This document shows positions 1-7,091 of a stretch of DNA of 64,000 nucleotides, one piece after another (positions within the stretch are counted from its first letter, which is position 1; each line of letters opens with the position of its first letter). The stretch lies in contig NZ_JAERJD010000010.1 of NCBI RefSeq assembly GCF_018257795.1, forward strand, positions 1 to 64,000, given 5' to 3'. Position numbers and translations under genes: made by a program. Source of the DNA: Citrobacter sp. JGM124. Its GTDB lineage: Bacteria; Pseudomonadota; Gammaproteobacteria; Enterobacterales; Enterobacteriaceae. The notes below the pieces were generated by a model. It was given only the letters and a program-made list of their open reading frames with translations, had not been told where the DNA came from and did no database searches.

Positions 1-85
1 CCCATGCCGAACTCAGAAGTGAAACGCCGTAGCGCCGATGGTAGTGTGGGGTCTCCCCATGCGAGAGTAGGGAACTGTCAGGCAT
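1..85 (+). rRNA. rrf: 5S ribosomal RNA, 3' part (truncated by window start)
   Basis: The first 85 bases match the 3' two thirds of enterobacterial 5S rRNA, including the CCGAACTCAGAAGTGAAACG core and the GTGGGGTCTCCCCATGCGAG helix, and end in the usual GGCAT. The 5' part lies outside the window. It marks the distal end of an rRNA operon read on the plus strand. Placement a short distance before fis resembles E. coli rrnD. Confidence 0.97.
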
Positions 86-97
86 CAAATAAGCAAG

Positions 98-128
98 AAC
101 CCCAGTCTGACGACTGGGGTTTTTTGCG
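98..128 (+). terminator. Rho-independent terminator of the rRNA operon
   Basis: A 9-bp perfect stem (ACCCCAGTC at 99-107 with GACTGGGGT at 112-120) and a 4-base loop are followed directly by a run of T. It starts 14 bases after the 5S 3' end, as expected for an rRNA operon terminator. Confidence 0.9.
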
Positions 129-212
129 TTATGGCCCCTGAAAGCTGGTTAATACCAGCTATGCAGTATTTTTGCTGGGGCGGATGCAGCCAGTAGGTAT
201 CAGGACAAAAGA

Positions 213-330
213 CAGGAAGAATGGCGGTAGTGCGATAGTCCCGCAGCGCCATGCTGTACCCAGAAGTGAAACGCCCCGACGAAGGGCAGAGTAGGGTCTC
301 CCCATGTGAGAACAGCGAACAATCTGGCAT
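213..330 (+). pseudogene. Degenerate second copy of 5S rRNA
   Basis: This stretch aligns along nearly its whole length with 5S rRNA. It keeps the blocks TGGCGGTAGTGCG near the 5' end, CCCAGAAGTGAAACGCC in the middle, GGGTCTCCCCATGTGAGA, and CTGGCAT at the 3' end. Between these blocks there are substitutions and small deletions that break the conserved helices (for example CCGACGAAGGGCAGAG in place of GTAGCGCCGATGGTAGTG). It ends 245 bases after the end of the intact 5S gene and has its own terminator. A functional 5S RNA is unlikely. It is best read as a decayed tandem duplicate, comparable in position to the extra 5S gene rrfF of E. coli rrnD. Confidence 0.85.
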
Positions 331-342
331 TATATAAGTAAG

Positions 343-371
343 AACCCCGGTCGAAAGACCGGGGTTTTTTG
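343..371 (+). terminator. Terminator behind the degenerate 5S copy
   Basis: A perfect 10-bp stem (AACCCCGGTC at 343-352, GACCGGGGTT at 357-366) is capped by a GAAA tetraloop and followed by T residues. The bases after it (TTTTTTGCGTTATG) repeat those after the first terminator, showing that the duplication included the terminator and some flank. Confidence 0.9.
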
Positions 372-476
372 CGTTATGAAGACATAGAATGCTCCAGATG
401 GCTGTGCTGATACCCGTTACCGGGAAATATATTCAGCATCAGTATACGAAGCCAGCACAGAACCAGAGGACATCAT

Positions 477-504
477 GCATCAGATTAAGCAGAACCCCGG
501 TCAC
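477..504 (+). repeat. Third remnant of the 5S tail/terminator unit
   Basis: GCATCAGATTAAGCAGAACC with the following CCGGTC matches the 5S 3' end plus the left terminator arm (compare GGCATCAAATAAGCAAGAAC at 81-100). The right arm is absent. It looks like a further eroded copy of the same unit. Confidence 0.6.
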
Positions 505-905
505 AAGATAGTTTTTACATCTGGAATGAAATAATGGATGACTCACTCTGAACGTCATTCAGTCAGGTTTCACTGTTCGATACACATGAAATCAGGCGTC
601 TGAAAATGACAGGGCTGGTTTGATGAAATACGTCATTATTCACCTGGCTGTCATCCTGTCCATAAGGGCGAGTGAATCGCTGAGAATGTCCTGTATTCTT
701 GTTTTATTCCTCTTTCATAACAATTTAACACTGAGATGTGAAATTACTTTTATAAGAAAATGGCTATTTTTATCATAAAAAACATATTGATATAAATCAT
801 TCTTGTATTTATTCAATACGCTGAATTTGTGATGACTCAACTTTTAATGTGAAATTGTTATGAGTAGACTATTTAACCACAGAGAAGCAGTAGGCGGAGG
901 GCCGT
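505..905. other. Intergenic region upstream of the DeoR-type regulator
   Basis: No gene is supported here. The distal 200 bases are A/T-rich and probably carry the promoter of the 906-6494 gene series. A 10-base direct repeat ATGTGAAATT occurs at 736-745 and 847-856 and could be an operator for the DeoR-type regulator, but this is only a guess from position and repetition. A GGAGG ribosome binding site lies at 896-900, just before the first gene. Confidence 0.4.
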
Positions 906-1679
906 ATGCTAAGTGCCAATGAGCGTCGGGATTTTATCTATCGATATGTTCATGAGAATCAGCTGGCCAGCTATAACGATCTTGCTGAACTGACCAATGT
1001 TTCTCACATGACTATCCGTCGTGATGTGCAAATACTGGAGCGTGAAGGGAAGATAATACGTGTCAACGGAGGGATTCAGTTAAGCGCATTATTAAGCCAG
1101 GAATTACCGTGGCAAGATAAATCCTATCTCAATCATAAAATTAAAAAAGAGCTTGGGAAATTTGCTTTCTCACGTATTAGTGAGGGTACCATTGTTTATT
1201 TAGATGCTGGCACGACAACATTTGAGATCGCTTGTTCGATTCCTGATAATTTCAGTGTAACTGTTGTCACTAATGATTTTTCAATCAGCAGAGTCTTGAT
1301 GAATAAACCTGGTGTTGATTTGTTTCATGTTGGTGGGAAAGTAGATAAACGTAATTATTCTTGCGTAGGATTAAGTGCTGCAAATTTTATTAAAGCGCAA
1401 AATATAGATTTGGCTTTTTTGAGTACCAGTTCATGGGATCTGAAACATGGTATATCAACACCCTATGAAGGGAAAGCGATCGTGAAGCAAACCGTTATTT
1501 CTGTGGCAAATAGGAATATATTAGTTTCAGATAGCAGTAAATACGGAAAATATGGTTTTTATACCGCTTGCCCACTAAGTAGTGTCGATGAAATTATTAC
1601 TGACAGTATTTCTGGTGAATGCAAAAAGAGTTTGAAAGATATCGACTCACCCAGAATAACCTTTGTTGATATATTCTAA
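906..1679 (+). CDS. DeoR-family transcriptional regulator
   Basis: The 257-residue protein has the DeoR layout: an N-terminal winged helix-turn-helix (about residues 5-57, with MTIRRDVQILEREGKI around the recognition helix) and a C-terminal DeoRC effector domain. The latter has DAGTTT at 100-105, TNDFSI near 122, HVGGK near 141 and a late EGKAIVK motif. Members usually repress sugar or sugar-acid catabolic genes and release DNA when a phosphorylated intermediate binds. Its place at the head of a co-directional series containing a DUF1537 kinase resembles YgbI beside ygbJKLMN in E. coli, so it probably controls genes 1694-6494. The start is set by a GGAGG site 5 bases upstream. Base composition is visibly more A/T-rich than the backbone genes, consistent with acquisition. 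Confidence 0.9.
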   Translation: MLSANERRDFIYRYVHENQLASYNDLAELTNVSHMTIRRDVQILEREGKIIRVNGGIQLSALLSQELPWQDKSYLNHKIKKELGKFAFSRISEGTIVYLDAGTTTFEIACSIPDNFSVTVVTNDFSISRVLMNKPGVDLFHVGGKVDKRNYSCVGLSAANFIKAQNIDLAFLSTSSWDLKHGISTPYEGKAIVKQTVISVANRNILVSDSSKYGKYGFYTACPLSSVDEIITDSISGECKKSLKDIDSPRITFVDIF

Positions 1680-1693
1680 ATATGGAACGGTGA

Positions 1694-2332
1694 ATGAACA
1701 CTGAAAATAAAGTACGTGAAGAAATTTGTCGAGTGGGAGAAAGTTTGTTCCGCCGAGGATACACTGTGGGCACCGCTGGGAATATTAGTGCTAAATTAAA
1801 TGATGGTTGGCTAATTACACCAACGGATGCATGCTTGGGAAATTTGATTCCAGAGAATATTGCCAAAGTTAATTTACAGGGAGAATGGATCAGTGGTGAT
1901 AAACCTTCAAAAACATTACGCCTGCATCAGGGAATATATAAAAACAATGATAGCGTTAACTGTGTTCTACATACCCATTCTACGTGGTTAGTATTACTGA
2001 CGCTGACAGGTGTCTGGTCAAATGAGGCAATATTACCGCCGATTGTTCCTTATCAAGTGATGAAAGTGGGGCGAATCCCGCTAATTGATTATGCAAAGCC
2101 TGGTGCACAACAGGTTGCAGAGCGTGTTACCGAATTAGCGACAAGTGTCAAAGGTGTCATGCTGGAGCGGCTTGGGCCAGTAGTATGGGGTGCATCTGTT
2201 TCTCAAGCCAGCTTCATCCTTGAGGAGCTGGAGGAAACGGCTAAACTTTGGCTTAACTCTGGAGCCAATATTCCTCCACTCTCTGATGAAGCGGTTAATG
2301 AATTATGTAATACATTTAATTGCCAGTGGTAG
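1694..2332 (+). CDS. Class II aldolase/OtnC-like protein lacking catalytic residues
   Basis: This 212-residue protein belongs to the class II aldolase/adducin family and most resembles YgbL/OtnC, the 3-oxo-tetronate 4-phosphate decarboxylases that work after DUF1537 kinases. Seen here: the phosphate-binding TAGNIS loop (27-32), SGDKPSK (67-73) and the zinc pair VLHTHS (His93, His95). Two active-site positions differ. The acid matching Glu73 of E. coli FucA is Thr74 (PSKTLRLH), and the third zinc histidine (the HG motif, His155 in FucA) is Leu160 (LERLGPVV). With only two zinc ligands and no catalytic acid it may be inactive, a binding or regulatory protein, or an enzyme with new chemistry. 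It lies 14 bases after the regulator gene. Confidence 0.85.
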   Translation: MNTENKVREEICRVGESLFRRGYTVGTAGNISAKLNDGWLITPTDACLGNLIPENIAKVNLQGEWISGDKPSKTLRLHQGIYKNNDSVNCVLHTHSTWLVLLTLTGVWSNEAILPPIVPYQVMKVGRIPLIDYAKPGAQQVAERVTELATSVKGVMLERLGPVVWGASVSQASFILEELEETAKLWLNSGANIPPLSDEAVNELCNTFNCQW

Positions 2333-2368
2333 TCCCCTCTAACCCTAATATATAAAAAAGGTAACAAT

Positions 2369-3283
2369 ATGTCTGCATATGAAATTATGCCGCGCGTAGC
2401 GTATTTGATCGCGGTCGCAATGCTTGGCTGGTATACATCTAAAAAATTCAAAATAAGCTCTCAGGATATTTCTAAATTACTTATTTACATATTTTCACCA
2501 ATAGTTTGTTTCGTTCTTATTTTGAATTCTCCGGCGCAAATTAACTATGCAATGTACTCTGTAGTATTTTATGTTGTATCGTGTATTGCCGCATTTATTG
2601 CATTATTCGTAGGGCGTTTACTGTGGAAAGATAATCGTGCAAACCTCTTTGGTGCCGCAGGTGGACAAGGTAATGTTGGTTATTTTGTTTTACCTTTAGC
2701 AATAGGGTTATTAGGTGGTAGCAGTGAAGGTGCTGCGGCTATCAGTATTGTTGTATTTGCTAAAGTTGCATCCAGTATTTATGAATTTACCGCCGCATAT
2801 TACATTACTGCACGTGGCCGTTACTCAATAAAACATAGTCTGATGATGGTCATTAAGATGCCAACGTTGCATGCGGCATTGCTGGCGTTGATCCTCAAGT
2901 ATTTTAACTTTGAATTACCTAATGTAGTAAAAAGCAGCGTTGATGGCTTTGTTGGTGGATATAGTACACTGGGTATGATGATTATCGGTATGTCATTGGC
3001 TCGATTTGATAAACTGGTTCCAGACTGGAAATTTGTTACCTCTTCTATTCTGTGGAAACAATTACTTTACCCGGTAGTTATTATCGCAATATTCCGTACC
3101 TTCAACTTGAATTCTTCAGAATATGTTGTGATGGTCATGTTAGCCTGTAACCCTCTTGCTGCAAATATGGCCGCGGTTGCTGCAAACTTGGATGTCCACC
3201 CAGAAAAAGCCGCATTCGCCATTATGGTGAGTACCATTCTGGCTATCATTACCGTGCCATTAACCATCGCATTCGCTATCTAA
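2369..3283 (+). CDS. AEC-family (auxin efflux carrier type) permease
   Basis: The 304-residue protein is almost entirely hydrophobic with about ten predicted membrane segments and two similar halves, as in AEC transporters. Family-like features are the GQGNVGYFVLPLAIGLLGG segment (about 97-115), a central charged break, and CNPLAANMAAVAANL near 260. Bacterial AEC members carry organic anions such as malonate or malate; the substrate here cannot be read from sequence. It starts after an AGGTAAC site, 36 bases behind the aldolase-like gene, and is probably co-transcribed. It would be the uptake or export route of the DUF1537 branch. Codons are A/T-rich like those of its upstream neighbours. Confidence 0.88.
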   Translation: MSAYEIMPRVAYLIAVAMLGWYTSKKFKISSQDISKLLIYIFSPIVCFVLILNSPAQINYAMYSVVFYVVSCIAAFIALFVGRLLWKDNRANLFGAAGGQGNVGYFVLPLAIGLLGGSSEGAAAISIVVFAKVASSIYEFTAAYYITARGRYSIKHSLMMVIKMPTLHAALLALILKYFNFELPNVVKSSVDGFVGGYSTLGMMIIGMSLARFDKLVPDWKFVTSSILWKQLLYPVVIIAIFRTFNLNSSEYVVMVMLACNPLAANMAAVAANLDVHPEKAAFAIMVSTILAIITVPLTIAFAI

Positions 3284-3310
3284 CTTTACTTAACACTGAG
3301 GGAGTTGATG

Positions 3311-4009
3311 ATGTCAAATTCCACAAAATTAAATGTGCATAGCGCACTGGTTGTCCGTTCACCTTTTGACGCATCATTGCTGGATGCCTATCGGCAAGAT
3401 CATGGCAGCGTGGAGGCGACCTGGACACCGACAACGGTCTTAATGAAAAATATTGAAAGCGGCCTTGCTTGTGATGTGGTTATTGTAACCGATAGCGCCA
3501 TGGACAAACTGATTACTGATGGCATTGTAGATGCTGCCACACGTCGACCACTCGTGATCTCCAGTATCGGGTTTGCTGTGAAAAAAGGCGAAGAACACCC
3601 CACTATTACGACGCCTGATACTTTGCGTGAAACTTTACTGAATACTCGTTCGGTATGTTATTCCATCGGTGGAGCAAGTGGGATCCACTTCAAAAATGTC
3701 ATCCGTCAGTTGGGTATTGAGGAGCAGGTCGATGCAAAGGCTTGCCCTATACCTGAAGGGTTTACGGCGGAGAAACTGATCACTGGCGAAGCGAGTCTTG
3801 CTGTTCAGCAGATCAGTGAATTACTGGTCGTGCCGGGTATTGAAATTGTCGGTAGCCTGCCTGAGGAAGTGCAAAAAATAACATCCTTTTCTATTGCTCT
3901 TTTTAGAAATTCGCCATGTAAAGCACAGGGCCAGGCATTGATTGATATCGTCACAGCCCAAACAGCCAAGGCTGAGTATGAACGCTTTGGCCTGACCAGT
4001 CGCTTCTGA
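3311..4009 (+). CDS. Cytosolic substrate-binding-protein-like protein (ModA/SBP_bac_11 type)
   Basis: This is a 232-residue protein with the type 2 periplasmic-binding fold as judged from ordered motifs: LVVRSPFDASLLDAY at the start, a CDVVIVTDSAMDKLI strand-helix, an RRPLVISSIGFAVKKG crossover, and YSIGGASGIHFKNVIRQLGI in the second lobe. This pattern resembles molybdate/sulfate-type binding proteins. It has no signal peptide or lipobox, so it should stay in the cytoplasm. I chose the ATG at 3311 because the AGGGAG site at 3299-3304 is then 6 bases away; ATG 3308 is possible. Cytosolic members of this fold can be sensors or enzymes. It lies between a permease and an Asp/Glu racemase-family gene; the function is unknown. 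Confidence 0.75.
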   Translation: MSNSTKLNVHSALVVRSPFDASLLDAYRQDHGSVEATWTPTTVLMKNIESGLACDVVIVTDSAMDKLITDGIVDAATRRPLVISSIGFAVKKGEEHPTITTPDTLRETLLNTRSVCYSIGGASGIHFKNVIRQLGIEEQVDAKACPIPEGFTAEKLITGEASLAVQQISELLVVPGIEIVGSLPEEVQKITSFSIALFRNSPCKAQGQALIDIVTAQTAKAEYERFGLTSRF

Positions 4010-4020
4010 CGGAAAATGAA

Positions 4021-4701
4021 ATGACAAAGAAAATAGTACTGTTACATGCGACCCAAGTCGCTATGCAGCCTATCGCAGCAGCAATGGCGGAACGCTGGCC
4101 AGATGCTACAGCGATACACCTCCTTGATGAGGGGCTGTCCCTGGAGAGGGCCAAATCTCCGGCATTGACCCCGGCATTACTTGACCGCTTTGTTCGATTT
4201 GGCCTCTATGCCAGAGATATGGGGGCTGATGGGATTTTAGCGACTTGTTCCGCTTTTGGCGAAGCGCTGGATGTTCTTGCAGAGAAGGTGTCGATCCCAG
4301 TATTAAAGCCAAACGAGGCCATGTTCGCCCAGGCGCTTGAGACTGGAAATCGCATTGCTATGGTGGCGACCTTCAGTCCAGCAATCGCAGGGATGGAGCA
4401 AGAATTTTACGCTATGGCCGCGGCATATGGTCGGACAGCAACACTGACGACCCTTTGTGCGGAAGGGGCTTTGGAACAACTTCGCGCTGGGAACGATAAG
4501 GGGCATAACCAGCGAGTTGCCGAATGTGCCAGTCAGCTGGCTGACTATGATGCCATTGTGCTGGCACATTTTTCTACCTCACGTGCACTGAATGATGTTA
4601 CGGAGGTAGTTTCCATACCCGTGCTGGCGGCCCCCCAGGCAGCGGTAGAACGAATGAAAATCCTGGTGCAGAAACAGGGAGGAGAACCGACATGCTTATA
4701 G
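4021..4701 (+). CDS. Asp/Glu/hydantoin racemase-family protein with one catalytic cysteine
   Basis: The 226-residue protein has the two-lobed aspartate/glutamate/hydantoin racemase fold. The first catalytic region is ATCSAFGEA with Cys76. The second, where racemases carry another cysteine in a motif like LGCTS, is LAHFSTSRA (181-189) with no cysteine. Two-cysteine members racemise amino acids or hydantoins or isomerise maleate. One-cysteine relatives include arylmalonate decarboxylase, though that enzyme keeps the other cysteine. A cofactor-free isomerase or decarboxylase acting on the substrate of the following kinase is conceivable. Its end overlaps the kinase start by 10 bases, which implies translational coupling. 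Confidence 0.8.
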   Translation: MTKKIVLLHATQVAMQPIAAAMAERWPDATAIHLLDEGLSLERAKSPALTPALLDRFVRFGLYARDMGADGILATCSAFGEALDVLAEKVSIPVLKPNEAMFAQALETGNRIAMVATFSPAIAGMEQEFYAMAAAYGRTATLTTLCAEGALEQLRAGNDKGHNQRVAECASQLADYDAIVLAHFSTSRALNDVTEVVSIPVLAAPQAAVERMKILVQKQGGEPTCL

Positions 4702-5972
4702 GCGTCATTGCTGATGATTTTACCGGAGCCAGTGATATAGGTGTGACCCTGGCTAAGGGATTATTAAACGAAGGGGGATTAAATACCGCCTTATATATGG
4801 GGGTTCCAGATAGCCCGGCCGCGGATCATATTGGCGCAGGCGTCATTGCATTAAAAAGCCGTTCGCTACCTGTAGAGGAAGCTGTTGCTACTTCTTTAGC
4901 GGCCTGTGACTGGTTAATTGATCAAGGGTGTCAGCAAATTGTTTTCAAATATTGCTCAACCTTTGATTCTACGCCCGATGGTAACATCGGGCCTGTTGCT
5001 GAAGCACTGGCGGAGCGACTCAATGCCCGTGGCGTTGTAGTCTGTCCGGCGTTTCCTGATATGGGACGTACCTTATATCAAGGGCATCTCTTTGTAGGAG
5101 AAAAGCTGTTACATGAGTCTGGCATGGAGCACCACCCATTAACACCGATGACTGATCCTGATGTTCGTCGCTTGTTATCGCAACAGATTAAGGGATCACA
5201 AGGTTTCATTGCGTGGCAGACCGTGCAGAAAGGTAGTCAATCTCTGGTGGAAGCTTTAGAGCAGCAAGCTGCGGCCGGACATACGTTGGTGGTGGTCGAT
5301 GCTATTACTAATGGTGATTTGATCACGATCGGTTCCGCTTGTATGGGTGCTAAGTTAGTGACAGGGGGATCTGCCGTCGCTCAGGCTTTGCCGCATAATT
5401 TTATTGCCCACGGTGATATCACTGGAAGTTTTCCTGAAGATCTTAGCCTCAGTGGGCCGGGAGCGGTATTAGTGGGGAGCTGCTCGCGAATGACCTTGCG
5501 TCAAATATCCAGGCATGAGCAAGAATACGCTGTTCTGCACATTGCTGCCGAGGATTTGCTGGCAGGTAAGGTATCATTACAGTCGGTTGTTGATTTTGTC
5601 TTCACGCAGCAGAGCCGTATTCCTCTGGTGACAACATCAGATGATGCGGGTAAGGTCAGTCAGCTACAGGCGCATTATGGGCGGCAGAAAGTCGCGTCAG
5701 CCATTGAGGATTTTTTTGCTACTCTGGCTGTTCGTTTAGCCGATGAGGGCATCACACGGCTGGTAGTCGGTGGCGGCGAAACCTCAGGGGCTGTAGTGAA
5801 AGGATTATCATTAAACTCTGTCGTGATTGGCGCAGAAATCAGCACCGGAATCCCTTCTTTACGGGCGGATCGCGGGGGAAGTTCAATGGTTCTGGCGTTA
5901 AAATCCGGTAATTTTGGCACTGAGGATTTCTTCCATCAGGCATTTCTCGCCCTGGATCAAAAAGTATCCTGA
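4692..5972 (+). CDS. Four-carbon acid sugar kinase (DUF1537/OtnK type)
   Basis: The 426-residue protein is a DUF1537 kinase. The N-terminal substrate domain starts IGVIADDFTGASDIG and carries FKYCSTFDSTPDGNIGP (about 85-101); the C-terminal ATP-binding domain has the glycine loop VVGGGETSGAV (about 358-368). The family phosphorylates tetronates or their 2-/3-oxo forms at O4 (OtnK, LtnK, DtnK). Characterised pathways pair it with a dehydrogenase and OtnI/OtnC, or with PdxA2. Here only an altered OtnC-like protein is present, so the substrate is open. A strong GGAGGAG site lies within the end of the racemase-family gene. No inactivating change was seen. Confidence 0.92.
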   Translation: MLIGVIADDFTGASDIGVTLAKGLLNEGGLNTALYMGVPDSPAADHIGAGVIALKSRSLPVEEAVATSLAACDWLIDQGCQQIVFKYCSTFDSTPDGNIGPVAEALAERLNARGVVVCPAFPDMGRTLYQGHLFVGEKLLHESGMEHHPLTPMTDPDVRRLLSQQIKGSQGFIAWQTVQKGSQSLVEALEQQAAAGHTLVVVDAITNGDLITIGSACMGAKLVTGGSAVAQALPHNFIAHGDITGSFPEDLSLSGPGAVLVGSCSRMTLRQISRHEQEYAVLHIAAEDLLAGKVSLQSVVDFVFTQQSRIPLVTTSDDAGKVSQLQAHYGRQKVASAIEDFFATLAVRLADEGITRLVVGGGETSGAVVKGLSLNSVVIGAEISTGIPSLRADRGGSSMVLALKSGNFGTEDFFHQAFLALDQKVS

Positions 5973-6047
5973 CCTCATCGCGCTGGGCCAGTTTCATGGC
6001 CTGGCGCCATTTGCACTATGATTCATTGAGATAAAAGGATCCCTGTT

Positions 6048-6494
6048 TTGACTGCACTCCTCTACGTTACGTTGGGTGTCCTGGGTATTTTCTGTTATTT
6101 CATTAATAACAAAACAATGGCTATTTCCATTGCTTTTCTTTTGATAATGAAAGCGACACCCCTGCGTATTTACTTTCCTTATCTGGAAAGGCAAGGCCTC
6201 TCTCTGGGTATACTTATTTTGACGGTAGCAGTACTTTCCCCGTTGGTGAGCGGCTCCTTTCCTGTCAATGCCTTGTTGAAATCGCTGACTGACTGGCGCA
6301 TGTTAGTGGCGATTATTGTCGGGATACTGGTTTCATGGTTAGGGGGGCGTGGTGTGGCGATGATGACGACACAGCCAGGAATGACGGGGGGATTGATCGT
6401 CGGTACGGTGATAGGTGTGGCATTGTTCCGCGGTGTACCCGTCGGGCCACTTATTGCCGCAGGAATTGTGTCATTATTGATTTTTACGCGTTAA
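6048..6494 (+). CDS. DUF441 (UPF0756, YeaL-like) membrane protein
   Basis: The 148-residue protein has the length and profile of the DUF441 family (E. coli YeaL): four hydrophobic segments and the glycine-rich GMTGGLIVGTVIGVALFRG stretch near the C terminus. The function of the family is unknown. The likely start is TTG at 6048, 9 bases after an AAGGA site. It is 75 bases behind the kinase on the same strand and may end this transcription unit. Whether it is part of the pathway or an old backbone gene is unclear. Confidence 0.85.
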   Translation: MTALLYVTLGVLGIFCYFINNKTMAISIAFLLIMKATPLRIYFPYLERQGLSLGILILTVAVLSPLVSGSFPVNALLKSLTDWRMLVAIIVGILVSWLGGRGVAMMTTQPGMTGGLIVGTVIGVALFRGVPVGPLIAAGIVSLLIFTR

Positions 6495-6666
6495 TAACTG
6501 GCAGATGTTTTCATCAGCCAGTACGATAATCTACGGATACTCTCCATATCCCCCATGTTTGTTCCCACTCATCTGATTACCGCCGTTCCGATATTTATTC
6601 CGATTATTTTAGACGACAGACATAACGTATCAGAGCAATACCCAGTTAAGTCTCCCTGCCGCTATT

Positions 6667-6696
6667 ACCGGGGCTCTATTCTTTGCCTGCCCCGGT
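6667..6696. terminator. Hairpin between convergent genes (weak terminator candidate)
   Basis: A perfect 8-bp stem, ACCGGGGC at 6667-6674 with GCCCCGGT at 6689-6696, lies between the DUF441 gene and the convergent small gene. There is no good T-run on either strand, so its role as terminator is uncertain. Confidence 0.4.
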
Positions 6697-6707
6697 ATGT
6701 CGTAACC

Positions 6708-6869
6708 TTATTCGCCATGCTTTTTGAGGTACTGCTTTCTTGACTGCTCGGCCTCTTTTTTGGCTTTTTCTGCCAGCGCTTCGGCTTCTTGTTCTGTGAC
6801 CTGTTCACCGGCTTCATGCATTTTTGCCAGCCCTTCATTGACATCAGTAGTCAGGGGTTCTTTGCTCAT
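6708..6869 (-). CDS. Small charged protein of unknown function (53 aa)
   Basis: The reading frame begins MSKEPLTTDVNEGLAKMHEA and ends KKHGE. It is very rich in Glu, Lys and Ala and probably forms a helical hairpin or coiled coil; there is no signal peptide or membrane segment. The ATG at 6869 is chosen because a near-perfect AAGGAGAT site (6874-6881) precedes it at good distance. An in-frame upstream ATG at 6926 has no such site. It stands alone, convergent with the DUF441 gene. I do not recognise a named family. Confidence 0.65.
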   Translation of the reverse strand: MSKEPLTTDVNEGLAKMHEAGEQVTEQEAEALAEKAKKEAEQSRKQYLKKHGE

Positions 6870-7091
6870 ATTTATCTCCTTGCCAGAAAAAATAGACCTT
6901 TTGATCATAGTCCAGTCATCCGGCATATTTTTGTTTTTTTGCGCTATGAGTAAAACGAGAAGGGATCAAAAAACCAGAGCGACTGGTCTTTTCCTTACCG
7001 TCAGTATCACTACCTGACGGTCAATAAAAACCAATGACTTTATCGTTATCAAGTAGAGTCACCGTCAGCGTGCTGTATATCTGGCTTTAAT
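6870..7091. other. Intergenic region with a hairpin downstream of the amidase gene
   Basis: An 8-bp stem, ACCGTCAG at 6997-7004 with CTGACGGT at 7014-7021, lies beyond the 3' end of the minus-strand amidase gene. There is no T-run in that direction. The promoter of the small gene must also lie here; none was clear enough to mark. Confidence 0.35.

Noticed and set aside
85-330. 81-codon minus-strand frame at the rRNA tail
   Set aside because: It lies across the 5S copies and the rRNA terminator on the opposite strand; its apparent openness follows from the structural RNA sequence.
6555-6743. 62-codon plus-strand frame after the DUF441 gene
   Set aside because: No ribosome binding site, odd composition, and it overlaps the better supported minus-strand small gene.
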